Shown here one piece after another: positions 1 through 6,612 of a DNA stretch of 6,612 nucleotides. The notes under the pieces are model-generated. The model did no database searches, was not told where the DNA came from, and worked only from the letters and a program-made list of their open reading frames with translations. Source of the stretch: Prevotella sp. CAG:617 (GTDB taxonomy: Bacteria > Bacteroidota > Bacteroidia > Bacteroidales > Bacteroidaceae); NCBI GenBank assembly GCA_000438115.1, contig FR903617.1, forward strand, positions 45,656-52,267. Reading direction: 5' to 3'. Both the position numbers and the translations under genes were made by a program. Each line of letters opens with the position of its first letter. Positions within the stretch are counted from its first letter, which is position 1.

Positions 1-4
1 ATTG

Positions 5-43
5 AAAAGGTGCATGCCCACAGCCTGAACGGCCGGGAGCACC
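5..43 (-). terminator. Possible weak intrinsic terminator after nuoN
   Basis: Thirteen bases after the nuoN stop, the coding strand can fold into an imperfect hairpin. The base is GGTGC (43-39) paired with GCACC (13-9). Inside it CCC (37-35) pairs with GGG (19-17), and GCC (33-31) with GGC (25-23), around a five-base loop. Four T (8-5) follow directly. Two asymmetric internal loops and the short T run make this a weak candidate. It fits the end of the operon, but bases 1-55 are too few to exclude a further downstream gene. Confidence 0.25.
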
Positions 44-55
44 ACACTTGCTACA

Positions 56-1492
56 TCAGAAACTGATTAGCGAAACCTGGTCGATGTAATTATAAACCAT
101 ACCGGCCAGACCCAGTCCGATAACGCCTACGGTACAGAGGAAAAGAGCCGTACGCGTATAGCAGTCGCTACGGAAAGTGGGCAGCGGAGCATCGCTCTTC
201 TTGATATACATGGCCTTGACAATCAGCAAATAGTAGTAGAGTGAAATCACCGTATTAACCAAAGCGATGAACACCAGCAAATGCTGACCGGCATTGAAGG
301 CCGACATGAATACGAAGAACTTGGAGAAGAATCCGGCAAACGGCGGAATACCGGCCAGAGAGAAGAGGCAGAGCGTCATGAGGAACGCCAGCTTCGGGTT
401 GGTCTGATAGAGTCCGTCGTAATCGTCCATACCGATTTTACCGGTATTCTGTTCAACTACGTTGAGCACGGCAAACGCACCCAGGTCGGCAGCCAGATAA
501 ACCAGCAGGTAGAACACGAGCGAAGTCATGCCCTGCGACGTGCCGCCCATTACGCCCAACATCAGATAACCGGCCTGCGAGATGGCGGAGAACGCCATGA
601 AGCGCTTCAGGTTCTTCTGACGCACGGCAAAAATGTTGGCCACCGTAATTGAAGCGATAATCAGCCAGAAGAGGAGCAGATTCCACTCGGCACCGCATGC
701 GGCAAACACCTTGGCCAGCACAAGCATCATTACGAAGGCTGCTGCGCCTTTGGAAATGACACTCAGGAAAGCGGTAATAACGGTAGGAGCACCCTCGTAG
801 GTATCGGCCGTCCAGAGATGGAAGGGTACCAGCGAAATCTTGAAGCCCATACCGGAGATGAAGAACACCATGCCCAAAAGCTGAACCAGACTGCCGTCAA
901 TACGCGAAATCATATCGCCGAAATAAAGCGTACCGGTAGTACCATAAAGCAGAGAGATACCGTAGAGCAACAGTGAGCTGGAGAAGAGAGCCAGCAAGAT
1001 AAACTTGGCAGCAGCCTCAGCCGACTGGTTGCGATACTTGTCGTAGGCAATCAGTGCCGACATAGGCACGGATGCCAACTCGAGTCCGATAAAGAACATC
1101 AGGAAATGTCCTGCCGAAACCATGAAATACATACCCAACAGAGTTGAGAGTGTAATCACGTAGAACTCGCCCTGCTTGGCATGATTTTCCTCACGGCTCA
1201 TCCACTTGTGCGCCATCAGGAACACAATCAGCGTACCGAGGCTCAGGGTTGTCTTTACCACACTCATGATGGGCGTGTACTGATACATGCCTCCGAAGGC
1301 TTCGGCAGCCTCACCGGGCACGCAGTTGACCACGGTGTGGATGGCCAGCAAGATGGCCGGCAGCGGCGTGTTGAGCACGCCACGTCCGCTCTTGCGGTCG
1401 GTACACATAAAGAGATCGGCTACAAACAGGACCAAAATGACTAAGAGCAATGAAAGCTCTTCGCGCATATATAGAAATTGTGAATAATCCAT
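56..1492 (-). CDS. nuoN: NADH-quinone oxidoreductase subunit N (complex I, antiporter-like)
   Basis: Encodes a 478-residue polytopic inner-membrane protein, close to the 485 of E. coli NuoN. It is one of three antiporter-like (Mrp-related) subunits of complex I that move protons, and it sits nearest the NuoK/NuoJ end of the membrane arm. Visible family residues are E138 in GLELASVP, K163 in AAAKFILL, K218 in GMGFKISLVPFHLW, K248 in SVISKGAAF and K391 in GIPPFAGFFSKF. They match E. coli E133, K158, K217, K247 and K395 with small offsets, so the proton path looks complete. The first ATG is preferred because the hydrophobic first helix begins about residue 12, as in the family. The stop is TGA. 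It is the last gene of the operon, 24 bases after nuoM. No Shine-Dalgarno sequence is present, only an A-rich leader. Identity is secure; activity is inferred from family. Confidence 0.97.
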   Translation of the reverse strand: MDYSQFLYMREELSLLLVILVLFVADLFMCTDRKSGRGVLNTPLPAILLAIHTVVNCVPGEAAEAFGGMYQYTPIMSVVKTTLSLGTLIVFLMAHKWMSREENHAKQGEFYVITLSTLLGMYFMVSAGHFLMFFIGLELASVPMSALIAYDKYRNQSAEAAAKFILLALFSSSLLLYGISLLYGTTGTLYFGDMISRIDGSLVQLLGMVFFISGMGFKISLVPFHLWTADTYEGAPTVITAFLSVISKGAAAFVMMLVLAKVFAACGAEWNLLLFWLIIASITVANIFAVRQKNLKRFMAFSAISQAGYLMLGVMGGTSQGMTSLVFYLLVYLAADLGAFAVLNVVEQNTGKIGMDDYDGLYQTNPKLAFLMTLCLFSLAGIPPFAGFFSKFFVFMSAFNAGQHLLVFIALVNTVISLYYYLLIVKAMYIKKSDAPLPTFRSDCYTRTALFLCTVGVIGLGLAGMVYNYIDQVSLISF

Positions 1493-1516
1493 CTTGTATT
1501 GTTTGTTTTTTATGAA
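1493..1516 (-). promoter_or_regulatory. A-rich leader before nuoN without Shine-Dalgarno sequence
   Basis: The 24-base spacer between the nuoM stop and the nuoN ATG reads, on the coding strand, ttcataaaaaacaaacaat followed by acaag. It is rich in A and contains no GGAGG-like element. Members of the Bacteroidota commonly start translation from A-rich unstructured leaders rather than Shine-Dalgarno pairing, so this is likely the ribosome entry region of nuoN. I see no promoter in it. The other spacers of the operon (3, 15, 23, 12 and 15 bases) also lack Shine-Dalgarno motifs. Confidence 0.4.
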
Positions 1517-3040
1517 TTAAAGAAACGGATTGCAGGTAGAGGCCACGTGTCCGATGTGGTTGACAATGGTGCCCACGCTGCCGCTGATCATATTGCTTAC
1601 CCAGAACGGAGCCAAACCCAAACCGGCTACTGCTGCAATGAGGCAGATTACGGAGAGGCGCTCTTCCCAAGTGGCATCAGTAAGTTTGAGATGGTGTTCG
1701 TTGGTGCAGGTACCGTAAAGAATCTTGCCCACCAGTCGCAGAATATAGACGGCGGTGATAACGATACTGGTACATGCGGCAATGGTCAGCACGCGGTGGA
1801 ACGTATCCACATTCTGGAACGAACCTACAAAGATGGTCATTTCAGCAATAAAGCCGCTCAAACCCGGCAAACCAAGGTTGGCCAAACCGGCAATGACATA
1901 ACATACAGAGAGGAACGGCATGATGCGCATCAAACCGTTGAGTTCGCGAATATCACGGGTGTGCGTACGGCCGTAAATCATACCGATCAGGGCAAAGAAG
2001 AGGGCCGTCATCAAACCGTGGCTCAACATCTGCAGCACAGCACCGGTGCAGGCGGTCTGATTAATCATCAGCAGCGCAAACAGTACAAGGCCACAGTGAG
2101 ATACGGAAGAGTAGGCATTGATGTATTTCAGGTCGGTCTGAACGCAAGCCGAGAAGGCACCGTAAACCACGGAAATACCGGTCAGAATCAGGAAAATCCA
2201 GCCCAGCTCGTTGGCAGCCTCCGGCATCAGGTACATGGCAATGCGGAAGCAGCCGTAACCTCCCAGCTTCATCAACACACCGGCGTGGAGCATAGAAACG
2301 GCAGTAGGCGCCGAAGCGTGACCGTCGGGACTCCAGGTATGGAACGGGAAGAGAGCACCCAGCACACCAAATCCCATAAACGTCAGCGGGAACCAGATGT
2401 ATTGCTGTCCCAACTCAATGGCATGAGCACCGTTGGTGTGGTTGGCAATGTCAATGATATTCATGGTCTGACCGCCGGCACCATAGAAGATACCAAAGAT
2501 ACCGCACATCAGGAAGGCTGAACCACCCATCAGCATCAGCGTCAGCTTCATGGCTGCATACTCCTTGGGACCACTACCCCACACACCAATGAGGAGGTAC
2601 ATAGGAATCAAGGCAATCTCATAGAACATGAACATGGTGAACATGTCCACCGTAATGAAGAATCCGAATACACCGGTGCTCAACAGCGTAAACCAGAGGA
2701 AATACTCCTTGGTAAGCGGCTGCAAACGCCATGAAGCAAAAGTACCGGTAAACACGATGATGGCAGAAAGCAGCAGCATAGCTACTGAAATACCGTCAAC
2801 ACCGACTGAATATTTAATATGAAGCGGCTTGAACCACTCAAACGAAGCCGTATAGAGCATTTCGCCAGTAGCACCGGCAGCACGATCAGCCAAATAAATG
2901 ACCGTCAGATAGGCAGCCAGCAACAACAAGGCTGAACTGCCGACTACCATTACCGTGCGCACGCCCTTAATACCCTTGGCTAACCACAAGCCCAATAACA
3001 TGAGCAGGGGAATCAGTACGAATAAAGATAAAAAGTTCAT
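1517..3040 (-). CDS. nuoM: NADH-quinone oxidoreductase subunit M (complex I, antiporter-like)
   Basis: Encodes a 507-residue multi-helix inner-membrane protein (E. coli NuoM has 509), the middle antiporter-like proton-pumping subunit of complex I. Family signatures are FYEIALIPMYLLIGVWG (acidic residue E141, matching E. coli E144), PFHTWSPDGHASAPTAVSM, GVLMKLGGYG (K258, matching K265), SVSHCG (H315), LSHGLMTALFF (H341) and LPGLSGFIAE (E400, matching E407). The alignment offset to E. coli is a constant -7 from about residue 227 to 400. At that offset the central helix-7 lysine (E. coli K234) falls on L227, and no other lysine lies nearby. The start ATG lies 12 bases after the nuoL stop and gives the expected short N-terminal lead into helix 1. 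The stop is TAA. Identity is secure. The effect of the missing lysine on pumping is unknown, and it may be normal for this lineage. Confidence 0.97.
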   Translation of the reverse strand: MNFLSLFVLIPLLMLLGLWLAKGIKGVRTVMVVGSSALLLLAAYLTVIYLADRAAGATGEMLYTASFEWFKPLHIKYSVGVDGISVAMLLLSAIIVFTGTFASWRLQPLTKEYFLWFTLLSTGVFGFFITVDMFTMFMFYEIALIPMYLLIGVWGSGPKEYAAMKLTLMLMGGSAFLMCGIFGIFYGAGGQTMNIIDIANHTNGAHAIELGQQYIWFPLTFMGFGVLGALFPFHTWSPDGHASAPTAVSMLHAGVLMKLGGYGCFRIAMYLMPEAANELGWIFLILTGISVVYGAFSACVQTDLKYINAYSSVSHCGLVLFALLMINQTACTGAVLQMLSHGLMTALFFALIGMIYGRTHTRDIRELNGLMRIMPFLSVCYVIAGLANLGLPGLSGFIAEMTIFVGSFQNVDTFHRVLTIAACTSIVITAVYILRLVGKILYGTCTNEHHLKLTDATWEERLSVICLIAAVAGLGLAPFWVSNMISGSVGTIVNHIGHVASTCNPFL

Positions 3041-3052
3041 ATGGTCAGTAGC

Positions 3053-4960
3053 TTAAAAAATCAGGATTAAAATAAGAATCAATACGCCGATAAAGAATAC
3101 CATAGCATACTGTTGAACACGTCCGCTCTGCAGGCCACGGATACGGAAGCTGAGCGCGTTGGTACCCCAAGCCAGGAAATTGAAGAATCCATCCACAACG
3201 TGACGGTCGAACCATGCAATAGGTTTCGAGATATGGGCAAAAATGATGCGGTGGGTAACAAACTGGTAAACCTCGTCCATATAGAAACGATGGTAAGCCC
3301 ATTTGTGCAGACTGGCAAAGCGGGTTGCCAAAGCATCAGCCACGGGCTGTTTGTCACGACCGTAAATCCAGATAGCCAAACCAATAGAACACAACGCAAT
3401 CACGATACTCGTAATGGCCACGCTGGGATCCAGGTGAATGTCGTAGGCACGTCCGTCAGCGCTGACAAAGTGTCCGAAGTCAACAGTCCAACCGACAAAT
3501 ACGGTAACCAAAGCCAGGAACACAAGCGGAAGGGTCATGGTCAGGGGAGCCTCATGCGGTGTATGCTCTGCATGGAGTTCCTTGTTCTCAGTACCCCAGA
3601 AAATACCGCAGTACAGACGGAACATATAGAAAGCGGTCATGGCTGCAATGCCGGTCATAATCCAACCCATAGCCGGACTGAAGGCGAAGCAAGCCGTCAG
3701 GATTTCGTCCTTAGAGAAGAAACCGGAGAAGGGAGGAATACCGGAAATAGCCAAGCAGGCAATCAGGAAGGTGATGTGTGTGACAGGCATATACTTGCGC
3801 AAGCCTCCCATGGCACTCATCTCATTGCTGTGGACAGCGTGGATGATACAACCGGCACCCAAGAAGAGCAAGGCCTTGAACATGGCATGGGTAAACAGGT
3901 GATACATAGAAGCCATGTAACCAAGGCTTCCCGGATGCTCATGTCCGGTAGTTATTTCCGTACATACACCCAAAGCTACCATCATAAAGGCAATCTGAGA
4001 AATGGTTGAGAACGCCAATACACGTTTGATGTCGCTCTGCGCACAAGCCACGGCAGCTGCATAGAAAGCGGTGAAAGCGCCGACCCAAGCCACGATGTGG
4101 AGCGTATCAGGAGCATACTGAATCCACAACGGGAACATACGGGCAACCTGGAACACACCTGCTACAACCATGGTTGCAGCGTGAATCAATGCGCTGACAG
4201 GCGTCGGGCCTTCCATAGCATCCGGCAACCAGATATGCAACGGGAACATGGCACTCTTCCCTGCACCACCGATAAACATCAGGAACAGGGCAGCAGGCAG
4301 CATGAAACCTCCGGCAGCGATACGTCCGGATTCACCCGCGAAGTCGAAACCGAAAGTTCCGCAATAGTAACCGTAGATAAGAATACCTATCAGGAAGAAC
4401 ATATCGGCAAAACGCGTAACGATGAAGGCTTTCTTGGAAGCTGCAATGGCTGCAGGAGCGGTATAATAGAATCCAATCAGCAAGTAGCTGGATACACCCA
4501 CAAGCTCCCAGAACAGATACATCTGGAAAATATTCGTAGCCACAACCAATCCCAGCATGGACATACTGAAGAGGCTCAGGAATGCGTAGTAGCGCTGGAA
4601 TCCGCGTTCGCCGTGCATATAGCCAAACGAATAGATGTGTACCATCAGCGACACGGTAGAAATCACGATCAGCATCATCACCGAAATAGGATCAAGCATG
4701 ATTCCCATATCAAAGTGAAGACCTTCGTTAAAGAAAGGCAGCCACGTAAAGTTGTAAGGCACAAGCGTAGGGAACACGCCGTCGGCCGTACGCGGCTGGG
4801 TAAAATAGTCAAACGCGGTCATGTACGACAGGATTGCCACTACAAGCAAGCAGGCCGTACCGATAAGACCGGCCGTCCGATGGCTAAGCCATTTTCCTGC
4901 AAGTCCCAGCAACAGGAACGAGAGGAAAGGCAGCAATAAAATAAATAAAGTATATTCCAT
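3053..4960 (-). CDS. nuoL: NADH-quinone oxidoreductase subunit L (complex I, distal antiporter-like)
   Basis: Encodes a 635-residue inner-membrane protein (E. coli NuoL has 613). NuoL is the most distal proton-pumping subunit and carries the long lateral helix that runs along the membrane arm. Landmarks in order: FWELVGVSSYLLIGF with E152 (E. coli E144); K177 (K169) and D186 (D178) around SKKAFIVTRFADMF; GGAGKSAMFPLHIWLPDAM with K235 (K229); SALIHAATMV with H260 (H254); YHLFTHAMFKALLFL with H354, H358 and K362 (H334, H338, K342); SGIPPFSGFFSKDEIL with K417 and D418 (K399, D400). A family-typical His-rich loop, HAEHTPHE, lies at 463-470. The final stretch is a hydrophobic helix ending in repeated Ile and Leu, consistent with the C-terminal anchor after the lateral helix. 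The start lies 23 bases after nuoK, with no Shine-Dalgarno sequence. Stop TAA. All key charged residues are present, so it looks functional. Confidence 0.98.
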   Translation of the reverse strand: MEYTLFILLLPFLSFLLLGLAGKWLSHRTAGLIGTACLLVVAILSYMTAFDYFTQPRTADGVFPTLVPYNFTWLPFFNEGLHFDMGIMLDPISVMMLIVISTVSLMVHIYSFGYMHGERGFQRYYAFLSLFSMSMLGLVVATNIFQMYLFWELVGVSSYLLIGFYYTAPAAIAASKKAFIVTRFADMFFLIGILIYGYYCGTFGFDFAGESGRIAAGGFMLPAALFLMFIGGAGKSAMFPLHIWLPDAMEGPTPVSALIHAATMVVAGVFQVARMFPLWIQYAPDTLHIVAWVGAFTAFYAAAVACAQSDIKRVLAFSTISQIAFMMVALGVCTEITTGHEHPGSLGYMASMYHLFTHAMFKALLFLGAGCIIHAVHSNEMSAMGGLRKYMPVTHITFLIACLAISGIPPFSGFFSKDEILTACFAFSPAMGWIMTGIAAMTAFYMFRLYCGIFWGTENKELHAEHTPHEAPLTMTLPLVFLALVTVFVGWTVDFGHFVSADGRAYDIHLDPSVAITSIVIALCSIGLAIWIYGRDKQPVADALATRFASLHKWAYHRFYMDEVYQFVTHRIIFAHISKPIAWFDRHVVDGFFNFLAWGTNALSFRIRGLQSGRVQQYAMVFFIGVLILILILIF

Positions 4961-4983
4961 AACAGTTTTTCAAATTGCAGGGT

Positions 4984-5292
4984 TTACCATTTCATTTCTT
5001 CAAGTTCATTAACCTGAATGCTGCGCAAGTTACGATAGATGTTAATCATAATGGCAATTGCAATGGCACTCTCGGCAGCCGAAATGGCAATGGAGAAGAG
5101 CGCAAAGAAATAGCCTTCGTGACCTGCGGGGAAAACCAAACGGTTAAACGCAGCAAAGTTAATATCGGTTGCATTGAGCATGAGTTCAATTGACAACAAC
5201 ATGGCCAGAGTTGTGCGGCGTACAAAGAAACCATACATGCCGGCAAACATCATAATGGCCGATACGATTAAATAATATTCTACGGGTATCAT
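4984..5292 (-). CDS. nuoK: NADH-quinone oxidoreductase subunit K
   Basis: Encodes a 102-residue, three-helix inner-membrane protein, close to the roughly 100 residues usual for NuoK (the mitochondrial ND4L homologue). It joins the NuoH/NuoJ region to the antiporter-like subunits and carries acidic residues needed for proton transfer. Visible residues are the Arg pair R25/R26 in the first cytoplasmic loop, E36 in LLSIELMLNA and E74 in ISAAESAIAIAI, matching E. coli R25/R26, E36 and E72. The motif SIELMLNA is very typical. D43 is an extra acidic residue in helix 2, where E. coli has alanine. The C-terminal tail NELEEMKW is hydrophilic, as expected. The ATG lies 15 bases after the nuoJ stop, and no in-frame ATG precedes it in that gap. 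Stop TAA. Confidence 0.97.
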   Translation of the reverse strand: MIPVEYYLIVSAIMMFAGMYGFFVRRTTLAMLLSIELMLNATDINFAAFNRLVFPAGHEGYFFALFSIAISAAESAIAIAIMINIYRNLRSIQVNELEEMKW

Positions 5293-5307
5293 AGTCGTGC
5301 TGTTATT

Positions 5308-5820
5308 TTATCGTTTACGAGCTATAATCAAACTGGCTACAATGCAAGCCAGCAGCAATACACTGACTGCCTCGAAAGGAAGCAAATAACCATTCTTGTC
5401 AGACGAGAGCATAAAAGTACCAATGCTGTCGATTGAAGGCGTGCATTCGTTCAGCGTGCCCACTGCCTGGCTGGCAAATCCGTGAGAGAACAGGATGAAA
5501 GCCACCAGTGTCAAACCTGCAAGTGAGGTCACGATTGCGGCTCCCACCTTGGTCTTGGAAAAACGGCTGAGCGAGTCTTTAGCTCCGCTGGTCAACAAAA
5601 TGGAGAATACATAGAGAACGATAATACCTCCGGCATACACCATGGCCTGCACGGCGCCCAGGAAAGTATATCCCAACAAAAAGTACAGGCCTGCCGTACC
5701 GAACAAAACGAACAACAGGTAGGTTGCGGCACGTACGATACTGCGGGTCGTTACCGTCAGCACCGAGAACAAAGCCATACAAACGGCTAATACATAAAAT
5801 ATAATGTTTGAAATGTCCAT
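5308..5820 (-). CDS. nuoJ: NADH-quinone oxidoreductase subunit J
   Basis: Encodes a 170-residue inner-membrane protein (E. coli NuoJ has 184), homologous to mitochondrial ND6. About five hydrophobic helices are visible: residues 5-22, 30-50, 54-77, 91-112 and 146-166. The family signature lies in helix 3, with MVYAGGIIVLYVFSILL at 60-76. This helix contains the Gly-rich segment that forms the pi-bulge, proposed to switch the water path between NuoH and NuoK. The final helix begins LPFEAVSVLLL and ends in a short basic tail, RKR. The ATG follows the nuoI stop codon (TAG) after only 3 bases, which suggests translational coupling. No Shine-Dalgarno sequence is seen. Stop TAA. The loop at 115-145 is the least conserved part and contains the only cysteine outside the helices (C126). 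Identity is secure. Confidence 0.96.
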   Translation of the reverse strand: MDISNIIFYVLAVCMALFSVLTVTTRSIVRAATYLLFVLFGTAGLYFLLGYTFLGAVQAMVYAGGIIVLYVFSILLTSGAKDSLSRFSKTKVGAAIVTSLAGLTLVAFILFSHGFASQAVGTLNECTPSIDSIGTFMLSSDKNGYLLPFEAVSVLLLACIVASLIIARKR

Positions 5821-5823
5821 GAC

Positions 5824-6459
5824 CTATTCAGATTTTGTTTCAGGTTTTGTTTCAGTTTTAGCCTCGGCAGCTGCAGGTTTGGCTGCAGGTGTTTCGGGTT
5901 TAGCCTCAGTTGCGGCAGGCTTGGCAGCTGCCGGCTTTTCTTGAGTTGCTGCGGGTTTGGCAGCAGCTGCGGCGGCAGGACGGGGAGCGGGCTTGCGCTC
6001 TTCCAGCTTACTGCCGGGACGGTTCAGCGTAAGCACCAGTTTACTGCGGTCGAACACGGCATTTTCAAATTCCTGCTCAAACGTAATGGCGTTGTGCGGG
6101 CAAGCGCGTACGCACAACTGGCAGAACATGCAGGAACCCAAATTGTATTCATACTGCACCAGCTGACGTTTTTTCTTACCGTCATCGGTAGTAATCATTT
6201 CTGAATGAACCGTAATGGAACCGTTGGGGCAGGCCATCTGACACAAACCGCAGGCTACACAGTGGTGTTCGTTTTTGTCCGTATGAACCATGGTCAGTTT
6301 GCCACGGAAACGGTCGAACATTTTCAGTTCTCCGCGGTTTTCAGGATACTGCTCCGTAATTTTCGGCGTAAAGAACTCACACATAGTGGTTTTCAGGCCG
6401 ATGCAAAGCGTCTTGATGCCGCTAAACAATCCTTCGAAATATGATTTTTCTTCTTTCAT
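5824..6459 (-). CDS. nuoI: NADH-quinone oxidoreductase subunit I (two 4Fe-4S clusters) with low-complexity tail
   Basis: Encodes a 211-residue iron-sulfur protein that carries electrons through two 4Fe-4S clusters (N6a and N6b) towards the quinone site. The first ferredoxin motif is CVACGLCQMACP, with C67, C70, C73 and C77. The second is CMFCQLCVRACP, with C110, C113, C116 and C120. All eight ligands are in place. The N-terminus (residues 1-45) has the amphipathic helices and the FTPKITEQYPENRG segment usual for the subunit, which rests on NuoH at the cytoplasmic side of the membrane. The conserved fold ends near residue 155. From about 157 to 211 the protein is almost only Ala, Pro, Lys, Glu and Thr in AKPAA/KPET-like repeats, not part of the known fold and probably disordered. 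The start lies 15 bases after nuoH in an A/T-rich gap with no Shine-Dalgarno sequence. Stop TAG. Confidence 0.96.
   Translation of the reverse strand: MKEEKSYFEGLFSGIKTLCIGLKTTMCEFFTPKITEQYPENRGELKMFDRFRGKLTMVHTDKNEHHCVACGLCQMACPNGSITVHSEMITTDDGKKKRQLVQYEYNLGSCMFCQLCVRACPHNAITFEQEFENAVFDRSKLVLTLNRPGSKLEERKPAPRPAAAAAAKPAATQEKPAAAKPAATEAKPETPAAKPAAAEAKTETKPETKSE
5827..5991 (-). repeat. Low-complexity Ala/Pro/Lys/Glu/Thr-coding repeat at the 3' end of nuoI
   Basis: Codons 157-211 of nuoI form degenerate repeats of a Gly/Cys-rich sequence on the plus strand (such as ggcagctgc and gcaggtttgg) that encode AKPAA, EKPAA and KPET units. At its end is a near-perfect 12-base tandem repeat (ttttgtttcagg at 5833-5844, then ttttgtttcagt at 5845-5856; 11 of 12 bases equal). 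The repeats keep the reading frame. Such a tract could gain or lose units by slippage, so tail length may differ among strains; that is inference. Confidence 0.75.
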
Positions 6460-6474
6460 TTTTATATACTCATT

Positions 6475-6612
6475 TTAGAAGTGAAGGCCGAAGGCCACCA
6501 ATACGGCCATCAACACGAGGTTGAACATACTGATAGGCAGCAAATACTTCCACTCGAGTGAGAGAATCTGGTCGATTCGCAGACGGGGGAAAGTCCAGCG
6601 CATCCACATCAG
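6475..6612 (-). CDS. nuoH: NADH-quinone oxidoreductase subunit H, C-terminal 45 residues (partial)
   Basis: Only the C-terminal end of the gene is in the window; the rest lies beyond the right edge. Reading the minus strand from base 6612 gives 45 codons and a TAA stop at 6475-6477. The peptide contains MWMRWTFPRLRIDQILSLEW followed by KYLLPISMFNLVLMA, the well-known end of NuoH (mitochondrial ND1), which matches the PRxRxDQ...WKxxLP pattern of E. coli NuoH. NuoH is the inner-membrane subunit that forms the quinone-binding chamber with NuoB and NuoD and contacts NuoI. The last hydrophobic segment is the final transmembrane helix. The gene lies 15 bases upstream of nuoI in the same operon. The frame is fixed by the motif, so identity is secure despite the small portion seen. 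Confidence 0.93.
   Translation of the reverse strand: MMWMRWTFPRLRIDQILSLEWKYLLPISMFNLVLMAVLVAFGLHF

Noticed and set aside
1..66. A plus-strand frame open from base 1 to a TGA at 64-66, which could be the end of a convergent gene overlapping the nuoN stop.
   Set aside because: Only 21 codons are visible, with no recognisable motif. An open frame of that length is expected by chance.
2360..2362. Possibility that the missing NuoM lysine reflects a frameshift or assembly error.
   Set aside because: The frame is continuous, with conserved motifs before and after at a constant alignment offset. A frameshift would have disrupted the flanking residues.
1499..2521. A 340-codon plus-strand open frame opposite nuoM.
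   Set aside because: It is fully antisense to a clearly recognised gene. Its translation is hydrophilic, rich in His, Gln, Thr and Gly, and has no recognisable domain, as expected for a shadow of codon use in a membrane protein gene.
3113..4009. A 298-codon plus-strand open frame opposite nuoL, and a similar 280-codon one at 4097-4939.
   Set aside because: Both are antisense to nuoL, whose motifs span the whole region. The translations are low-information shadow sequences without a start context or family signature.
5941..6204. Plus-strand open frames over nuoI (5941-6204, 5957-6166, 6205-6444).
   Set aside because: They are antisense to the conserved eight-cysteine ferredoxin region and the Ala/Pro repeat tail of nuoI. 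The Ala-rich peptide is a by-product of the repeat.

Overview
The window is the 3' part of a respiratory complex I (NADH-quinone oxidoreductase type) operon. All seven genes lie on the minus strand, so transcription runs from high to low coordinates: the end of nuoH (cut by the right edge), then nuoI, nuoJ, nuoK, nuoL, nuoM and nuoN. This is the standard bacterial order for the membrane arm and for the iron-sulfur subunit that joins it to the peripheral arm. Every gene is intact apart from nuoH, and I see no frameshift, insertion sequence, RNA gene or CRISPR array.

The organism is most likely a member of the Bacteroidales (Bacteroides, Phocaeicola or Prevotella-like). The reasons are a roughly balanced base composition, gene starts without Shine-Dalgarno sequences but often with A-rich leaders, and the character of the NuoI protein. 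This is an inference from general familiarity with the group, not from a search. Complex I of this group is generally thought to lack the NADH-binding NuoEFG module. The window does not reach the upstream genes, so it cannot show this.

Layout: 6475-6612 nuoH C-terminus; 5824-6459 nuoI (two 4Fe-4S clusters, with an unusual Ala/Pro/Lys/Glu tail); 5308-5820 nuoJ; 4984-5292 nuoK; 3053-4960 nuoL; 1517-3040 nuoM; 56-1492 nuoN. The spacers are 3 to 24 bases, which supports a single polycistronic transcript with no internal promoter visible. Bases 1-55 lie downstream of nuoN and hold only a weak hairpin followed by four T, a possible terminator.

Function: NuoI passes electrons through clusters N6a and N6b towards the quinone site, formed partly by NuoH. 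NuoJ and NuoK link NuoH to the three antiporter-like subunits NuoN, NuoM and NuoL, which move protons across the inner membrane. Nearly all the charged residues of the proton path can be placed. The clearest exception is NuoM, where the central lysine of the broken helix (K234 in E. coli) appears to be leucine. I found no previously undescribed system. The points most worth checking are that substitution, the NuoI tail, and an extra acidic residue in NuoK.
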